From positions 18,164-74,710 of the forward strand of contig JADGBW010000003.1 of assembly GCA_015231305.1 (NCBI GenBank): a stretch of 56,547 nt of DNA, written 5' to 3'. A program made the translations under genes and the position numbers. Origin of the DNA: Magnetococcales bacterium. GTDB taxonomy: Bacteria > Pseudomonadota > Magnetococcia > Magnetococcales > JADFYX01. Of this stretch, positions 16,614 through 24,421 are shown one piece after another (positions within the stretch are counted from its first letter, which is position 1; each line of letters starts with the position of its first letter). The notes beneath the pieces are model-generated. The model ran no database searches. It had not been told where the DNA came from and saw only the letters and a program-made list of their open reading frames with translations.

Positions 16614-18328
16614 CGTTTATCTCCATCTACACTCCAAAGATGGGGGAAAAAGCGCAAAAGAGACTTTATGGGAGTAGGGAGCATGCCTCCAAGCCCGCAC
16701 AAAGAGCCTACTTCTAGGGTTTCGTTGAGATCATCTAGTAGCTGCAACTTTTCGCTGCTAATTCCGTCTGCCCTCATATCTCGAAGTAGCTCTTCACCAC
16801 GGGTGCTTCCTAAACGACAGGGAAAACACTTTCCGCAGCTCTCTTTGGCTGCAAATGTAAATAGACCTTGTGCAATGGCTAACAGGTCAACCCGGTCATC
16901 ATAAACAACTATACTACCATGGCCTAAAGTACCACCAGCTTGGGCCAAACCTTCAAAGCTAAAAGGTGTGTCTAGTAGTTCTGGGGGTAGAATAGCCCCC
17001 AAAGGGCCACCAATTTGCACAGCTTGAATTGTTCTACCCTTTGGCAGGCCACCAGCCCAGTCTAATATGATAGTACTAAGCGAAACTCCAAACTCTGCCT
17101 CATACAGACCAGGACGCAGTACAGCACTGTTTAAACTAACTAGCTTTGTTCCCCGTGATTTTTCACTACCAACACCTGCATAATATTTTGCACCATGCTC
17201 AAATATTATTGGTAAATTGCAAATTGTCTCAACATTTTGCACTGCAGTTGGGCAGCCATATAGCCCAACTTGAGCAGGGTAGGGTGGTCGAATGCTAACT
17301 TGGGCAGGAAGACCCTCAATTGAGCGCAAAAGGCTTGTCTCCTCTCCACATACATATGCACCTTCTCCTCTTATTATATGTATTGGGCAGTTGATTATTC
17401 CGCTAGAACTATTAGTTGCCAAAATAGGTGACTCTTCTATCTGTTTTAATGCTAACTGCATATTTTGGTTTGCTTGGGGATATTCGTGGCGAATGTAGAT
17501 ATAAATTGCTGTTGCATTTACTCCATATGCAGCTAACAGTGCCCCTTCTAATACTAAATGCGGGGCTGACTCCATTAACTCTTTATCTATATAACTGCCA
17601 GCGTCACCTTCATCACCATTAATAACCACAAAACGACGGTTTGAACCATCTTTAACTGGTGAGTTTGCTACTGTGTCTAGCTTTATAGCTGTTGGAAAAC
17701 CTGCGCCACCACGGCCACGAAGTTGGCTTACATGTATCTGCTCTCTAAGTTGCTCTGGGGTTTGCGTGCCTGCAATGTTTTTTAATACATGATAATGGTG
17801 CTTTTCTATAGTGATATCTGTGTTTGGTGGTGATAGCTTTGGCAAAAGAAGATGAACAGCAGGTTTGGGTCTTGTATAATGGTTATAAGTGGGTGTGTTG
17901 CTTTGTATTGGAGTTCCTGTTTTTAAATAATTAACCAAAGATTCGTAAGACTTTTTATCTGCCAATGAAATGGGGTGGTTTTCAACCATTGCAGCAGGGG
18001 CATGACCACATAGACCAATACAAGTAATGGATCCTACATTTTTTTTGCTCTCATTTTTAATCTGCTGTTTAACTTCATCTCCTCTTGCAGCACGACAGGC
18101 CTCTCCATCGCAACACTGCACCAAATGCTGTTTTGCTTGTGGGTCTAAGGTGTCATAAAACTGTGCAGTTGCTCTTACCCAAGCAGGTGGCAGGCTATGT
18201 TTGGCGGCAATTTCATCTATGGTATTATTAGTTATGGGGCCGTCATTTCTTGCCTTTGCCAACAACTGTAAAATGGATGTGTTGGAAGGTAGGTTTTTTA
18301 ATTGATGGGTTATTAAATTTTTAGACAA
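16610..18328 (-). CDS. fdsB: formate dehydrogenase diaphorase, fused gamma and beta subunits
   Basis: A 572-residue protein joining a NuoE-like thioredoxin-fold 2Fe-2S domain (Cys73, 78, 103, 107; residues 1-120) to a NuoF-like flavoprotein. The FMN/NAD region has GRGGAGFPTA near 209 and GDEGDAGSYIDKE. The C-terminal 4Fe-4S motif is SCGKCFPCRLGS with a later Cys in SLCGLGG. It transfers electrons from FdsA to NAD. FdsG and FdsB are separate in many proteobacteria, so this is a fusion. The only start that keeps the N-terminal domain is TTG at 18328, since a stop lies two codons upstream; no strong ribosome site is seen. Confidence 0.88.
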   Translation of the reverse strand: MSKNLITHQLKNLPSNTSILQLLAKARNDGPITNNTIDEIAAKHSLPPAWVRATAQFYDTLDPQAKQHLVQCCDGEACRAARGDEVKQQIKNESKKNVGSITCIGLCGHAPAAMVENHPISLADKKSYESLVNYLKTGTPIQSNTPTYNHYTRPKPAVHLLLPKLSPPNTDITIEKHHYHVLKNIAGTQTPEQLREQIHVSQLRGRGGAGFPTAIKLDTVANSPVKDGSNRRFVVINGDEGDAGSYIDKELMESAPHLVLEGALLAAYGVNATAIYIYIRHEYPQANQNMQLALKQIEESPILATNSSSGIINCPIHIIRGEGAYVCGEETSLLRSIEGLPAQVSIRPPYPAQVGLYGCPTAVQNVETICNLPIIFEHGAKYYAGVGSEKSRGTKLVSLNSAVLRPGLYEAEFGVSLSTIILDWAGGLPKGRTIQAVQIGGPLGAILPPELLDTPFSFEGLAQAGGTLGHGSIVVYDDRVDLLAIAQGLFTFAAKESCGKCFPCRLGSTRGEELLRDMRADGISSEKLQLLDDLNETLEVGSLCGLGGMLPTPIKSLLRFFPHLWSVDGDKR

Positions 18329-18401
18329 AGGTTATGGCATCCGTTTGATGAAAAAGTTAACAATATAAATGAAGGTCAAAAAAATTTATAAAATAAAAAA
18401 C

Positions 18402-18698
18402 CTATAGAAGTTCAATTTCGTTGATATCTGCTCTAATTGATTGAGCCATTTCATATTTTTTATCATAAGAGATATCACTGTTTTGTATGCTCAGCATTTC
18501 TTTTTTAATTTTGTTGTAGAGTACAAAAAATATCTTCTCGTCTTCATCTCGATTTTCGTCTGTAATTTTTTTTATTTGCAGATATCTATCTTCATTTTCT
18601 TTTATGGAGTCAGTTAGGCCATCTATAATTCTATGATGAAATCCGTCCACTTCCTCACCTTGAGGGCAGTCGTTAAATTCATCACTGTTTTGCGACAT
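18402..18698 (-). CDS. hypothetical 98-residue acidic protein
   Basis: Not recognised. It is an acidic, strongly charged, probably all-helical small protein with no Cys apart from one near the start, no signal and no membrane segment. Spacing of hydrophobic residues (IKKI, IFFVLYNKIKKEML) suggests amphipathic helices. AAGAGAA precedes the ATG. It lies upstream of the formate dehydrogenase genes on the same strand with a 73-base gap, and divergent from the diguanylate cyclase gene. Confidence 0.6.
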   Translation of the reverse strand: MSQNSDEFNDCPQGEEVDGFHHRIIDGLTDSIKENEDRYLQIKKITDENRDEDEKIFFVLYNKIKKEMLSIQNSDISYDKKYEMAQSIRADINEIELL

Positions 18699-18860
18699 AG
18701 AATTTCTCTTAAGTAGAATTTAAACCTTGGTTACCAGTATATGCTAGCTTTAGAAGAGTCTCCAAGCTTTTTGCAAATTTATTAAAAAATTTTTCTATAG
18801 AATTATACATGTAACGCTCATAAGTTATACTAATAACAAGATAAATTTTTCAAATTGTTA

Positions 18861-18889
18861 TTGTTTAGAAGTTATATTCAGGGTAGAAT
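18861..18889 (+). promoter_or_regulatory. candidate sigma-70 promoter
   Basis: TTGTTT (18861-18866), 17 bases, then TAGAAT (18884-18889), 46 bases before the diguanylate cyclase ATG. Each hexamer matches consensus at four or five positions, but in AT-rich DNA such matches arise by chance. Confidence 0.4.
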
Positions 18890-18934
18890 GCTTTGTTGTA
18901 GAGGGAGATACAAAAAAAATGGGGAGCAACAATT

Positions 18935-20824
18935 ATGGCAGATACATGCAATAAATCGGGAATGGTTACTTTCCGTAAAAAGCAAGAAAACCAGGGGTTA
19001 ATTGGTCTATTATTAATCCGAAATTGGCCTATAAAAGTTAAAATACCTTTTTTCTCATTTTTGGGTGTATCTCTTATTCTTCTTGTTACATTTATATGGT
19101 TTCTTCCTTTCATTGAGAGCAGGGTTATGGAAGGTGAAGAAAAAGCAACAATGCAGACAGTTGATGTGGCATATGGTGTTTTAGAACATTTTAACCATCT
19201 AGAGATTACCGGGGTTTATGATTCCCAGCAGGCAAAAGAACAAGCTCGGCAGGCAATAAATAGGCTGCGCTATAGAGATAGTGAATATTTCTGGGTAATA
19301 GATGAGTCTCCAAAAATGGTGTTGCATCCTAAATATCCAGACCTTATTGGCAAAGATTTAACCAATGTTGCCGATGCAAAGGGAGATTTTCCTTTTGTAG
19401 AGTTTGTTAAGATAATAAAAGATAAAGAAAAAGGGTTTGTAAAGCAGCTCTGGCCCCAAACTATTGCTACTAATAATGAGCAAACCAGTAAAACTTCTTA
19501 CGTAAAAGAGTTTAAACCTTGGGGTTGGATTATCGGTAGTGAAATCGATATGGGAGAGGTAGATAGAGTTGTCTCTGGCCTACGGATTATTACCATTGCC
19601 ATGGCTAGTTTTTTTGCAATTGTTACTATGCTGCTAGCTTTTTTAATTGGTCATAGCATCACCAAACGATTGGTTAAGGTTATAGCAGGCTTAAAAGAGG
19701 TTGCTCAAGGTAGGGGGAGTTCCGACCAAGCCCAATGTATTGCTATTACCTCTTCCGATGAAATAGGCACACTTTCTTTCGAATTTAATGCGTTAATGGA
19801 TTCTATTAGCGATTTAAGCTGCTTTAGAAAAGTGATAGAAGAAGATGAAAACTGCAATGAGGTTTATTCTCGACTATGGGATGTTTTTGTTGAAGGGATT
19901 GGCCTGGAAAACCCGGTGATATACGAGGTAGAAGAAGCCCATAATGTGATGTCTGTCGCATATCCCATGAACTTTCAAGAAGAAGATCTACACTGTAGCC
20001 CAGATATTTTAGATCAATGTGGGTTGTGTAAAGCCAAACGTACTGGTCACCCAATTTCATCGCTATCATTTCATAAAGTTTGCAAACAGTTTTTGCATAT
20101 CGATGAGTCAATAGAACATGTATGTATTCCTATGTCTATTGGCGGTGGGATAATAGGTGTAGTACAGTTTATTTTTGATGAACGCGCAGAAAAATTTGAT
20201 AGAGAAAAACTTGCAATACAAATAGATAAAGCATCCCAATTTATTAAAGAGGCCCTACCTGTTATAGAGTCTAAAAGGTTAACAGCATCACTGCGTGCAT
20301 CTACACTAGTCGATCCTATGACTGGGTTGCACAATAGGCGTTTTCTCCAAGAGTGTGCCAATAATCTTTGTTCTGGTAGTAAGCGTCGAGGTAAGCAAAT
20401 AGGCTTGCTAATGTGTGATCTCGACTTTTTCAAACAAGTTAACGATACCTACGGTCATGATGTTGGAGATGAGGTACTTAAAAAGACGGCAGATGTCTTA
20501 AGAGAAACAGTTCGCGAATCAGATTTGGTAGTTCGTTTTGGTGGTGAAGAGTTTATCATAATATTGGTGGATGTAGAGACAGATGAGGTGATGGGGCTGG
20601 CAGAAAAACTAAGGAAACAGGTTGAAGAAGCAGAATTTCCTATTGCCGGAAAACCCCCAATTAAAAAGACAATCAGCATAGGTATTAGTATCTATCCAGA
20701 AGATGAAGACGGTTTCTGGAAAACCCTAAAATATGCTGATGTAGCACTTTATAAAGCCAAAGAGGATGGACGCAATAGATCTGTTAGGTTTACCAAGGAG
20801 ATGTGGGAAGGCCAAGAGTATTAA
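18935..20824 (+). CDS. membrane diguanylate cyclase with Cache sensor and Cys-rich middle domain
   Basis: Membrane enzyme of 629 residues predicted to make cyclic di-GMP. TM1 about 38-60, single Cache-type periplasmic sensor 61-212 (YFWVID, VLHP, GWIIGSEID), TM2 about 217-240, HAMP 240-295, a GAF-like domain about 296-440, and GGDEF 455-620. The GGDEF has DPMTGLHNRR, DLDFFKQVND and active-site GGEEF (536-540). An inhibitory-site motif RESD lies exactly five residues before it, so product inhibition is expected. The GAF-like part holds five cysteines (354, 362, 365, 383, 397), including CGLC, suggesting a redox or metal input. GGGGAG precedes the ATG. Confidence 0.92.
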   Translation: MADTCNKSGMVTFRKKQENQGLIGLLLIRNWPIKVKIPFFSFLGVSLILLVTFIWFLPFIESRVMEGEEKATMQTVDVAYGVLEHFNHLEITGVYDSQQAKEQARQAINRLRYRDSEYFWVIDESPKMVLHPKYPDLIGKDLTNVADAKGDFPFVEFVKIIKDKEKGFVKQLWPQTIATNNEQTSKTSYVKEFKPWGWIIGSEIDMGEVDRVVSGLRIITIAMASFFAIVTMLLAFLIGHSITKRLVKVIAGLKEVAQGRGSSDQAQCIAITSSDEIGTLSFEFNALMDSISDLSCFRKVIEEDENCNEVYSRLWDVFVEGIGLENPVIYEVEEAHNVMSVAYPMNFQEEDLHCSPDILDQCGLCKAKRTGHPISSLSFHKVCKQFLHIDESIEHVCIPMSIGGGIIGVVQFIFDERAEKFDREKLAIQIDKASQFIKEALPVIESKRLTASLRASTLVDPMTGLHNRRFLQECANNLCSGSKRRGKQIGLLMCDLDFFKQVNDTYGHDVGDEVLKKTADVLRETVRESDLVVRFGGEEFIIILVDVETDEVMGLAEKLRKQVEEAEFPIAGKPPIKKTISIGISIYPEDEDGFWKTLKYADVALYKAKEDGRNRSVRFTKEMWEGQEY

Positions 20825-20983
20825 GCTTTTTTTAAGGTAGTTTTTGTTATGTGAAAATGTTTTATTGCTAAATTTCAAGCTATAAATACAAGCAAAGCAA
20901 CTATTGCTAGTCCTCATATTAGCATTGTAAATAAACTAACATAACGAGGTAAAAAAATGGATATCTCAATTGCTTTTGTTTGT

Positions 20984-21529
20984 TCATATTTTATCAATTA
21001 AGTTCTGTATTATTTCTATAATCTTTACATCATCCCATTCTCGACCCCCAAGGGCTTGGTATACAATATTGCCTTGTTTATCCACTAAAAAGGATGTTGG
21101 CATTCCCCGTACCTTCCATGCTCTTGCTGTTTTGTCGTTGTTATCTAAAACAATAGGAAACTCAAGGTCATACTCCATGGCGAATGGTATAATATCATCA
21201 GCTTTTTCACCAACATCTACTGCTAAAATAACAAACCCTTTATCTTTAAATTTATCCCATACACGCTGCATAGATGGCATCTCGCTTCGGCATGGAGGAC
21301 ACCATGTAGCCCAGAAATTTACCAATACCACCTTACCACGATAGTTGGTAATATCATGGTGTTTTCCATCTATATCTGTAAGCATTAAATCTGGTGCTTT
21401 TTTAGGTTTAGCAATGGGGTGTAAAATTGGTCTTGATGAGGCATCGGTTAAAAATATAAAACATAACAATGTTGCTAAAATTGTAGCTTTAATAGTTTTA
21501 AATGATAGTTGCATTTTATTGTTTTCCAT
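20984..21529 (-). CDS. TlpA/ResA-like thioredoxin-fold protein
   Basis: Periplasmic, membrane-anchored or secreted protein of 181 residues. An N-terminal hydrophobic signal (about 12-28) is followed by a thioredoxin fold with active site WCPPC, the NFWATWC approach strand, and the cis-Pro region GMPTSFLVD. It is of the TlpA/ResA type that reduces apocytochrome c or other periplasmic disulfides, which would suit an organism rich in cytochromes c. Two starts are possible, 21529 and 21514, neither with a clear ribosome site. It is convergent with the diguanylate cyclase gene; the 159-base gap holds nothing definite. Confidence 0.88.
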   Translation of the reverse strand: MENNKMQLSFKTIKATILATLLCFIFLTDASSRPILHPIAKPKKAPDLMLTDIDGKHHDITNYRGKVVLVNFWATWCPPCRSEMPSMQRVWDKFKDKGFVILAVDVGEKADDIIPFAMEYDLEFPIVLDNNDKTARAWKVRGMPTSFLVDKQGNIVYQALGGREWDDVKIIEIIQNLIDKI

Positions 21530-21554
21530 TTATAGATATTTCAAATAAAAACCA

Positions 21555-21693
21555 GACACTCTACAACCAATATTACGTCTTACCCGCGAAAGTGGTAATC
21601 CAGATAGTTCAATTTTGCTGCCCTAGATTACTTCCTTTGCGGGAATAACGAGGGTTTTTTATTGTGTACAGTTTTTAAGTGAAGCCATTATAA
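21555..21693. repeat. composite palindromic repeat, copy A
   Basis: Diverged copy of the element at 43976-44113. Shared landmarks are GACAC near the left end, ACAACCAA, paired arms around TGCTGCCCTAGATT, and the right end GTACAGTTTTTAAGTGAAGCCA. The arms (CCCGCGAAAGTGGTAATC and its imperfect complement TTACTTCCTTTGCGGG) form a hairpin. Its right end extends into the last codons of the next gene. Confidence 0.7.
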
Positions 21694-22310
21694 TTGCCAC
21701 AGCGTAAATTTTTAAAAGTTTTTTTGTAAATCTTTTCATCAATTTTGAATTGAATTTGCAACTTAAACTCAGTGTTGGCTTCTAGATCAAATGCTATTAA
21801 CCCCCAGTTATAATCTGCTGGCCAAAAAACTTGGTAGGTTGGAAAAAGTGCCCATTTAAAGGCAATTTTGGCACGTTTGTTAGGCATGTTTTTGGCAAAT
21901 GTATTTTGCCATCTTTTAGGCCAAACTTCTCGAACTGCTGGTGGGTGTGTAGGTGGATTAGCAGATGTTATAACTATCCATTTTTTAAGGTCGATAATAA
22001 TTGCTATATTTTCTGCATTGGTAGCTGTGTTATGTATCTCTAACTTATGAATGCAAGCCTTTTTTGCAACTGCTTTAGCTTGGTCTTGGCTAAAGCCTCT
22101 TGCTTGCAAAAAAGCTTCACTTGTATTTACAGCAAATGGCCTTAGTTCTAGGCGTAAGTTGTCTATTACATATTTAGAAATTTCGTTTTTGTTAGATGCA
22201 CTATATGCTTTTTTTACTGTTATTAGTGTTAGCAATAAAATTAGTAAAACCGGTAGAAAAAGATATATATTTTTATTGCGCTTAGTTGTCTTGTAGTCTA
22301 TGGTTTTCAT
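21675..22310 (-). CDS. hypothetical membrane-anchored protein
   Basis: Not recognised. The 211 residues begin with a short basic stretch and one hydrophobic segment (about 16-38) that serves as signal or anchor, cleavage possible after AYSA. The rest is predicted extracytoplasmic and basic, with two Cys (in KKACIH and LRCGNY). The last codons lie within the palindromic repeat that abuts the gene, so the C-terminus may have been altered by that repeat. No ribosome site is evident before the ATG. It is divergent from the Sir2-type gene. Confidence 0.6.
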   Translation of the reverse strand: MKTIDYKTTKRNKNIYLFLPVLLILLLTLITVKKAYSASNKNEISKYVIDNLRLELRPFAVNTSEAFLQARGFSQDQAKAVAKKACIHKLEIHNTATNAENIAIIIDLKKWIVITSANPPTHPPAVREVWPKRWQNTFAKNMPNKRAKIAFKWALFPTYQVFWPADYNWGLIAFDLEANTEFKLQIQFKIDEKIYKKTFKNLRCGNYNGFT

Positions 22311-22383
22311 AGTGTTTTTTATAGCATTGTTAAGATTAATAAATTATAGTTTAAGTATATTGTAACACAACAACTAATTCGTC

Positions 22384-23238
22384 GTGTATAATGATTTAAT
22401 GGAATACAATATCAAAAATTCTTTGCTTAATGCCGCCCACGCCGTCGCTGATGCTGATGCTTTATTAATCACCTCTGGTGCAGGTATGGGGGTAGATTCT
22501 GGTCTGCCAGACTTTCGCGGTAGAGAAGGGTTTTGGAAGGAGTATCCAGCAATTGCCAATATGGGTATCTCATTTGAGGAGATGGCAAACCCACAATGGT
22601 TTGAGTCTGACCCTCATTTGGCATGGGCTTTTTATGGTCACCGCCTTAACCTTTACCGTAATACTACTCCACATTTAGGGTTTAGACAGTTACTGGATAT
22701 CGCTAGTAGTAAAAAATACGGATTTAAGGTTATGACCTCAAATGTTGATGGGCAGTTTCAACGTGCTGGGTTTAATGCTGATAATATTATGGAGTGCCAT
22801 GGTTCTATACACCACATGCAATGTATTAATGGATGTGGTAGTGGGATTTGGAGTGGTCATGCTATTGAAGTCGAGGTTGACGAAACAGAATTTAAAGCAG
22901 TTGGAGAGTTGCCACAATGTAGTTGCGGTGGGCTTGCTAGACCAAATATTTTAATGTTTGGTGATTGGGGTTGGGACGGTTCACGAAGTGGTGAGCAAGA
23001 AAAACGCTTGCAAAATTGGTTAAACACTATACGCAATAACACAGTTAAACTGGCTGTTATTGAGGTTGGTGCGGGTCTTTTAGTGCCCACAATACGCATG
23101 AACTCCGAGAGGTTTGCAGATATATGTGATGCTGTTTTAATAAGGATAAACCCAAGGGACTTTAAGGTTCCTCAGCCTCACATATCTATACCTCTTGGAG
23201 GCCGTGAAGGTATTGCTGCAATAGTTGATTTATTATGA
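22384..23238 (+). CDS. Sir2-type NAD-dependent deacylase
   Basis: Cytoplasmic sirtuin-fold enzyme of about 280 residues. NAD-binding SGAGMGVDSGLPDFRG lies near residue 30, TSNVDGQFQRAG near 118, catalytic His in ECHGSIH near 140, and a small zinc module with Cys in CINGC and CSC before GGLARPNILMFGD. These cover all core sirtuin motifs, so activity is likely; substrate is unknown. It could start at GTG 22384 or ATG 22399; neither has a good ribosome site. Convergent with the small acidic gene at 23233, overlapping it by 6 bases. Confidence 0.88.
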   Translation: MYNDLMEYNIKNSLLNAAHAVADADALLITSGAGMGVDSGLPDFRGREGFWKEYPAIANMGISFEEMANPQWFESDPHLAWAFYGHRLNLYRNTTPHLGFRQLLDIASSKKYGFKVMTSNVDGQFQRAGFNADNIMECHGSIHHMQCINGCGSGIWSGHAIEVEVDETEFKAVGELPQCSCGGLARPNILMFGDWGWDGSRSGEQEKRLQNWLNTIRNNTVKLAVIEVGAGLLVPTIRMNSERFADICDAVLIRINPRDFKVPQPHISIPLGGREGIAAIVDLL

Positions 23239-23475
23239 TTTTGTAGTGCCGAACTGGTCAGAGTCGTATCCGCACATATGCATAACCCCTAAAATTTGAT
23301 CTCTTAATCCAATAGACTCTGGTTTTAGTGCGTCTTGGTCAAGTATATCCATTAGGGTCATTAACATCATAGGGGCAGCAGTCAACATATCAATTGTCTG
23401 CATTTGGTCATCACCCTCACCATGGACTGTGAACGCAGGTACGCCATCTTCATCTTTTATTGTCATGTCAGCCAT
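23233..23475 (-). CDS. hypothetical small acidic protein
   Basis: Not recognised. It is an 80-residue acidic, Met- and Asp-rich protein without signal or membrane helix. The ribosome site AGGAG lies a good distance before the ATG, which supports a real gene. Its end overlaps the Sir2-type gene on the other strand by 6 bases. Confidence 0.6.
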   Translation of the reverse strand: MADMTIKDEDGVPAFTVHGEGDDQMQTIDMLTAAPMMLMTLMDILDQDALKPESIGLRDQILGVMHMCGYDSDQFGTTKS

Positions 23476-23625
23476 GGGTTCTCCTTTTCATTTATTGTAT
23501 GTCTAGTGTAATCTAACACTATAGCTCATTGTAAGAAGTTGTGCCACTGTAGAGCTATAACCAAATTTCAAAAAGGCTTTGTGGTTGTAATCCCCATAGA
23601 TCATAGTGATGATGAGGATGTAAGT

Positions 23626-23808
23626 ATGAGAGATTTTCTTTTAGATATAAGGGCTATAATTGCCTATAAAGTTGTATTGTTAGGTATCCGTCTTTGTCCT
23701 AATGGTCATTTTAAAAATACGATGCTTGTAACATACCATAGGGCTATTGCAACTGAAGTCGAGTTTCTTGAAAAAAATAGAGACCTTGATGAAAAGGATA
23801 GATTGTAA
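23626..23808 (+). CDS. hypothetical small protein
   Basis: Possible 60-residue protein starting at ATG 23626 with GAGG eight bases before it. The open frame extends further upstream to a TTG at 23539, but that part has no ribosome site. It contains one hydrophobic stretch (IIAYKVVLLGIRL) and a highly charged end. Nothing is recognised. It sits 32 bases before the thioredoxin-like gene on the same strand. Confidence 0.4.
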   Translation: MRDFLLDIRAIIAYKVVLLGIRLCPNGHFKNTMLVTYHRAIATEVEFLEKNRDLDEKDRL

Positions 23809-23840
23809 ACTTAACTTGAAGGTTGTAAATATATATTTAT

Positions 23841-24287
23841 ATGATAAATAACTCTTTTAAAGTTCTTTTGCCACTTCTGTTACTTCTATTTGTTACCCTT
23901 ACACCCCAATGGGCAACAGCCCAACCCATTGGGCAAATGATCTATTTTAAAACTGATTTTTGTCCATGGTGTAATGTTTTTGAGAGAGAAGTGTTGGGGA
24001 TTTTTAACCGTACAGACGAAGGCAAGAGCCTGCCAATTACTGAAGTTACTTTGCGAAGTGAGAATAGTAAATTTCCTGAAATTGAAAAAACCATACCCTA
24101 CGTTCCTACCTTTGTTATTTTAGATAATGATGGAAATGAGAGGGGGCGCATATTTGGATATTCCAGGGATTTTTTTTGGTCTAAGCTGGGAGATATTATT
24201 AAAAATATTCACAACGATATTGATTCTGGCGCTTCCCAAGTAAAAGAAATTGATCCTAGAGTTGCACTTGATAGGGATCACTATTAG
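23841..24287 (+). CDS. periplasmic thioredoxin-fold protein (CPWC)
   Basis: Exported 148-residue protein with signal peptide 1-28 (cleavage near ATAQP). It is a compact thioredoxin fold with active site CPWC (Cys41, Cys44) and cis-proline in YVPTF. The layout matches SoxW- or DsbE-like small periplasmic thioredoxins. It may reduce disulfides for cytochrome or copper-protein assembly, but the partner is not indicated. After its TAG stop a second in-frame stop follows, then a short hydrophobic open stretch listed separately. Confidence 0.82.
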   Translation: MINNSFKVLLPLLLLLFVTLTPQWATAQPIGQMIYFKTDFCPWCNVFEREVLGIFNRTDEGKSLPITEVTLRSENSKFPEIEKTIPYVPTFVILDNDGNERGRIFGYSRDFFWSKLGDIIKNIHNDIDSGASQVKEIDPRVALDRDHY

Positions 24288-24293
24288 TAACTT

Positions 24294-24362
24294 TTGTCTA
24301 TCATTTGCAGTGCTTTATGTGGTATCTTTGCGGCTGTTGTCTATGCTCTTTGGCGAGAGTAA
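24294..24362 (+). CDS. possible tiny membrane peptide
   Basis: A 22-codon frame from TTG encodes one hydrophobic helix ending in ALWRE. It lies in the same frame as the thioredoxin-like gene, after its TAG and a second stop TAA. No ribosome site is at the right distance. The end resembles CydX-type peptides, but no cydAB genes are here. Speculative. Confidence 0.2.
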   Translation: MSIICSALCGIFAAVVYALWRE

Positions 24363-24421
24363 TGAACAAGTTGTTTTTATAAAAAAGAAACAGTTCAATC
24401 TACCAAGGAACCAGACTTTCT

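Noticed and set aside
20960-21005. Short frame after the diguanylate cyclase gene (14 codons with a ribosome-like site)
   Set aside because: Too short, no recognisable features, and overlaps the end of the convergent thioredoxin-like gene.
24294-24362. CydX assignment for the tiny peptide
   Set aside because: Only the last few residues look similar and no cytochrome bd genes are present.
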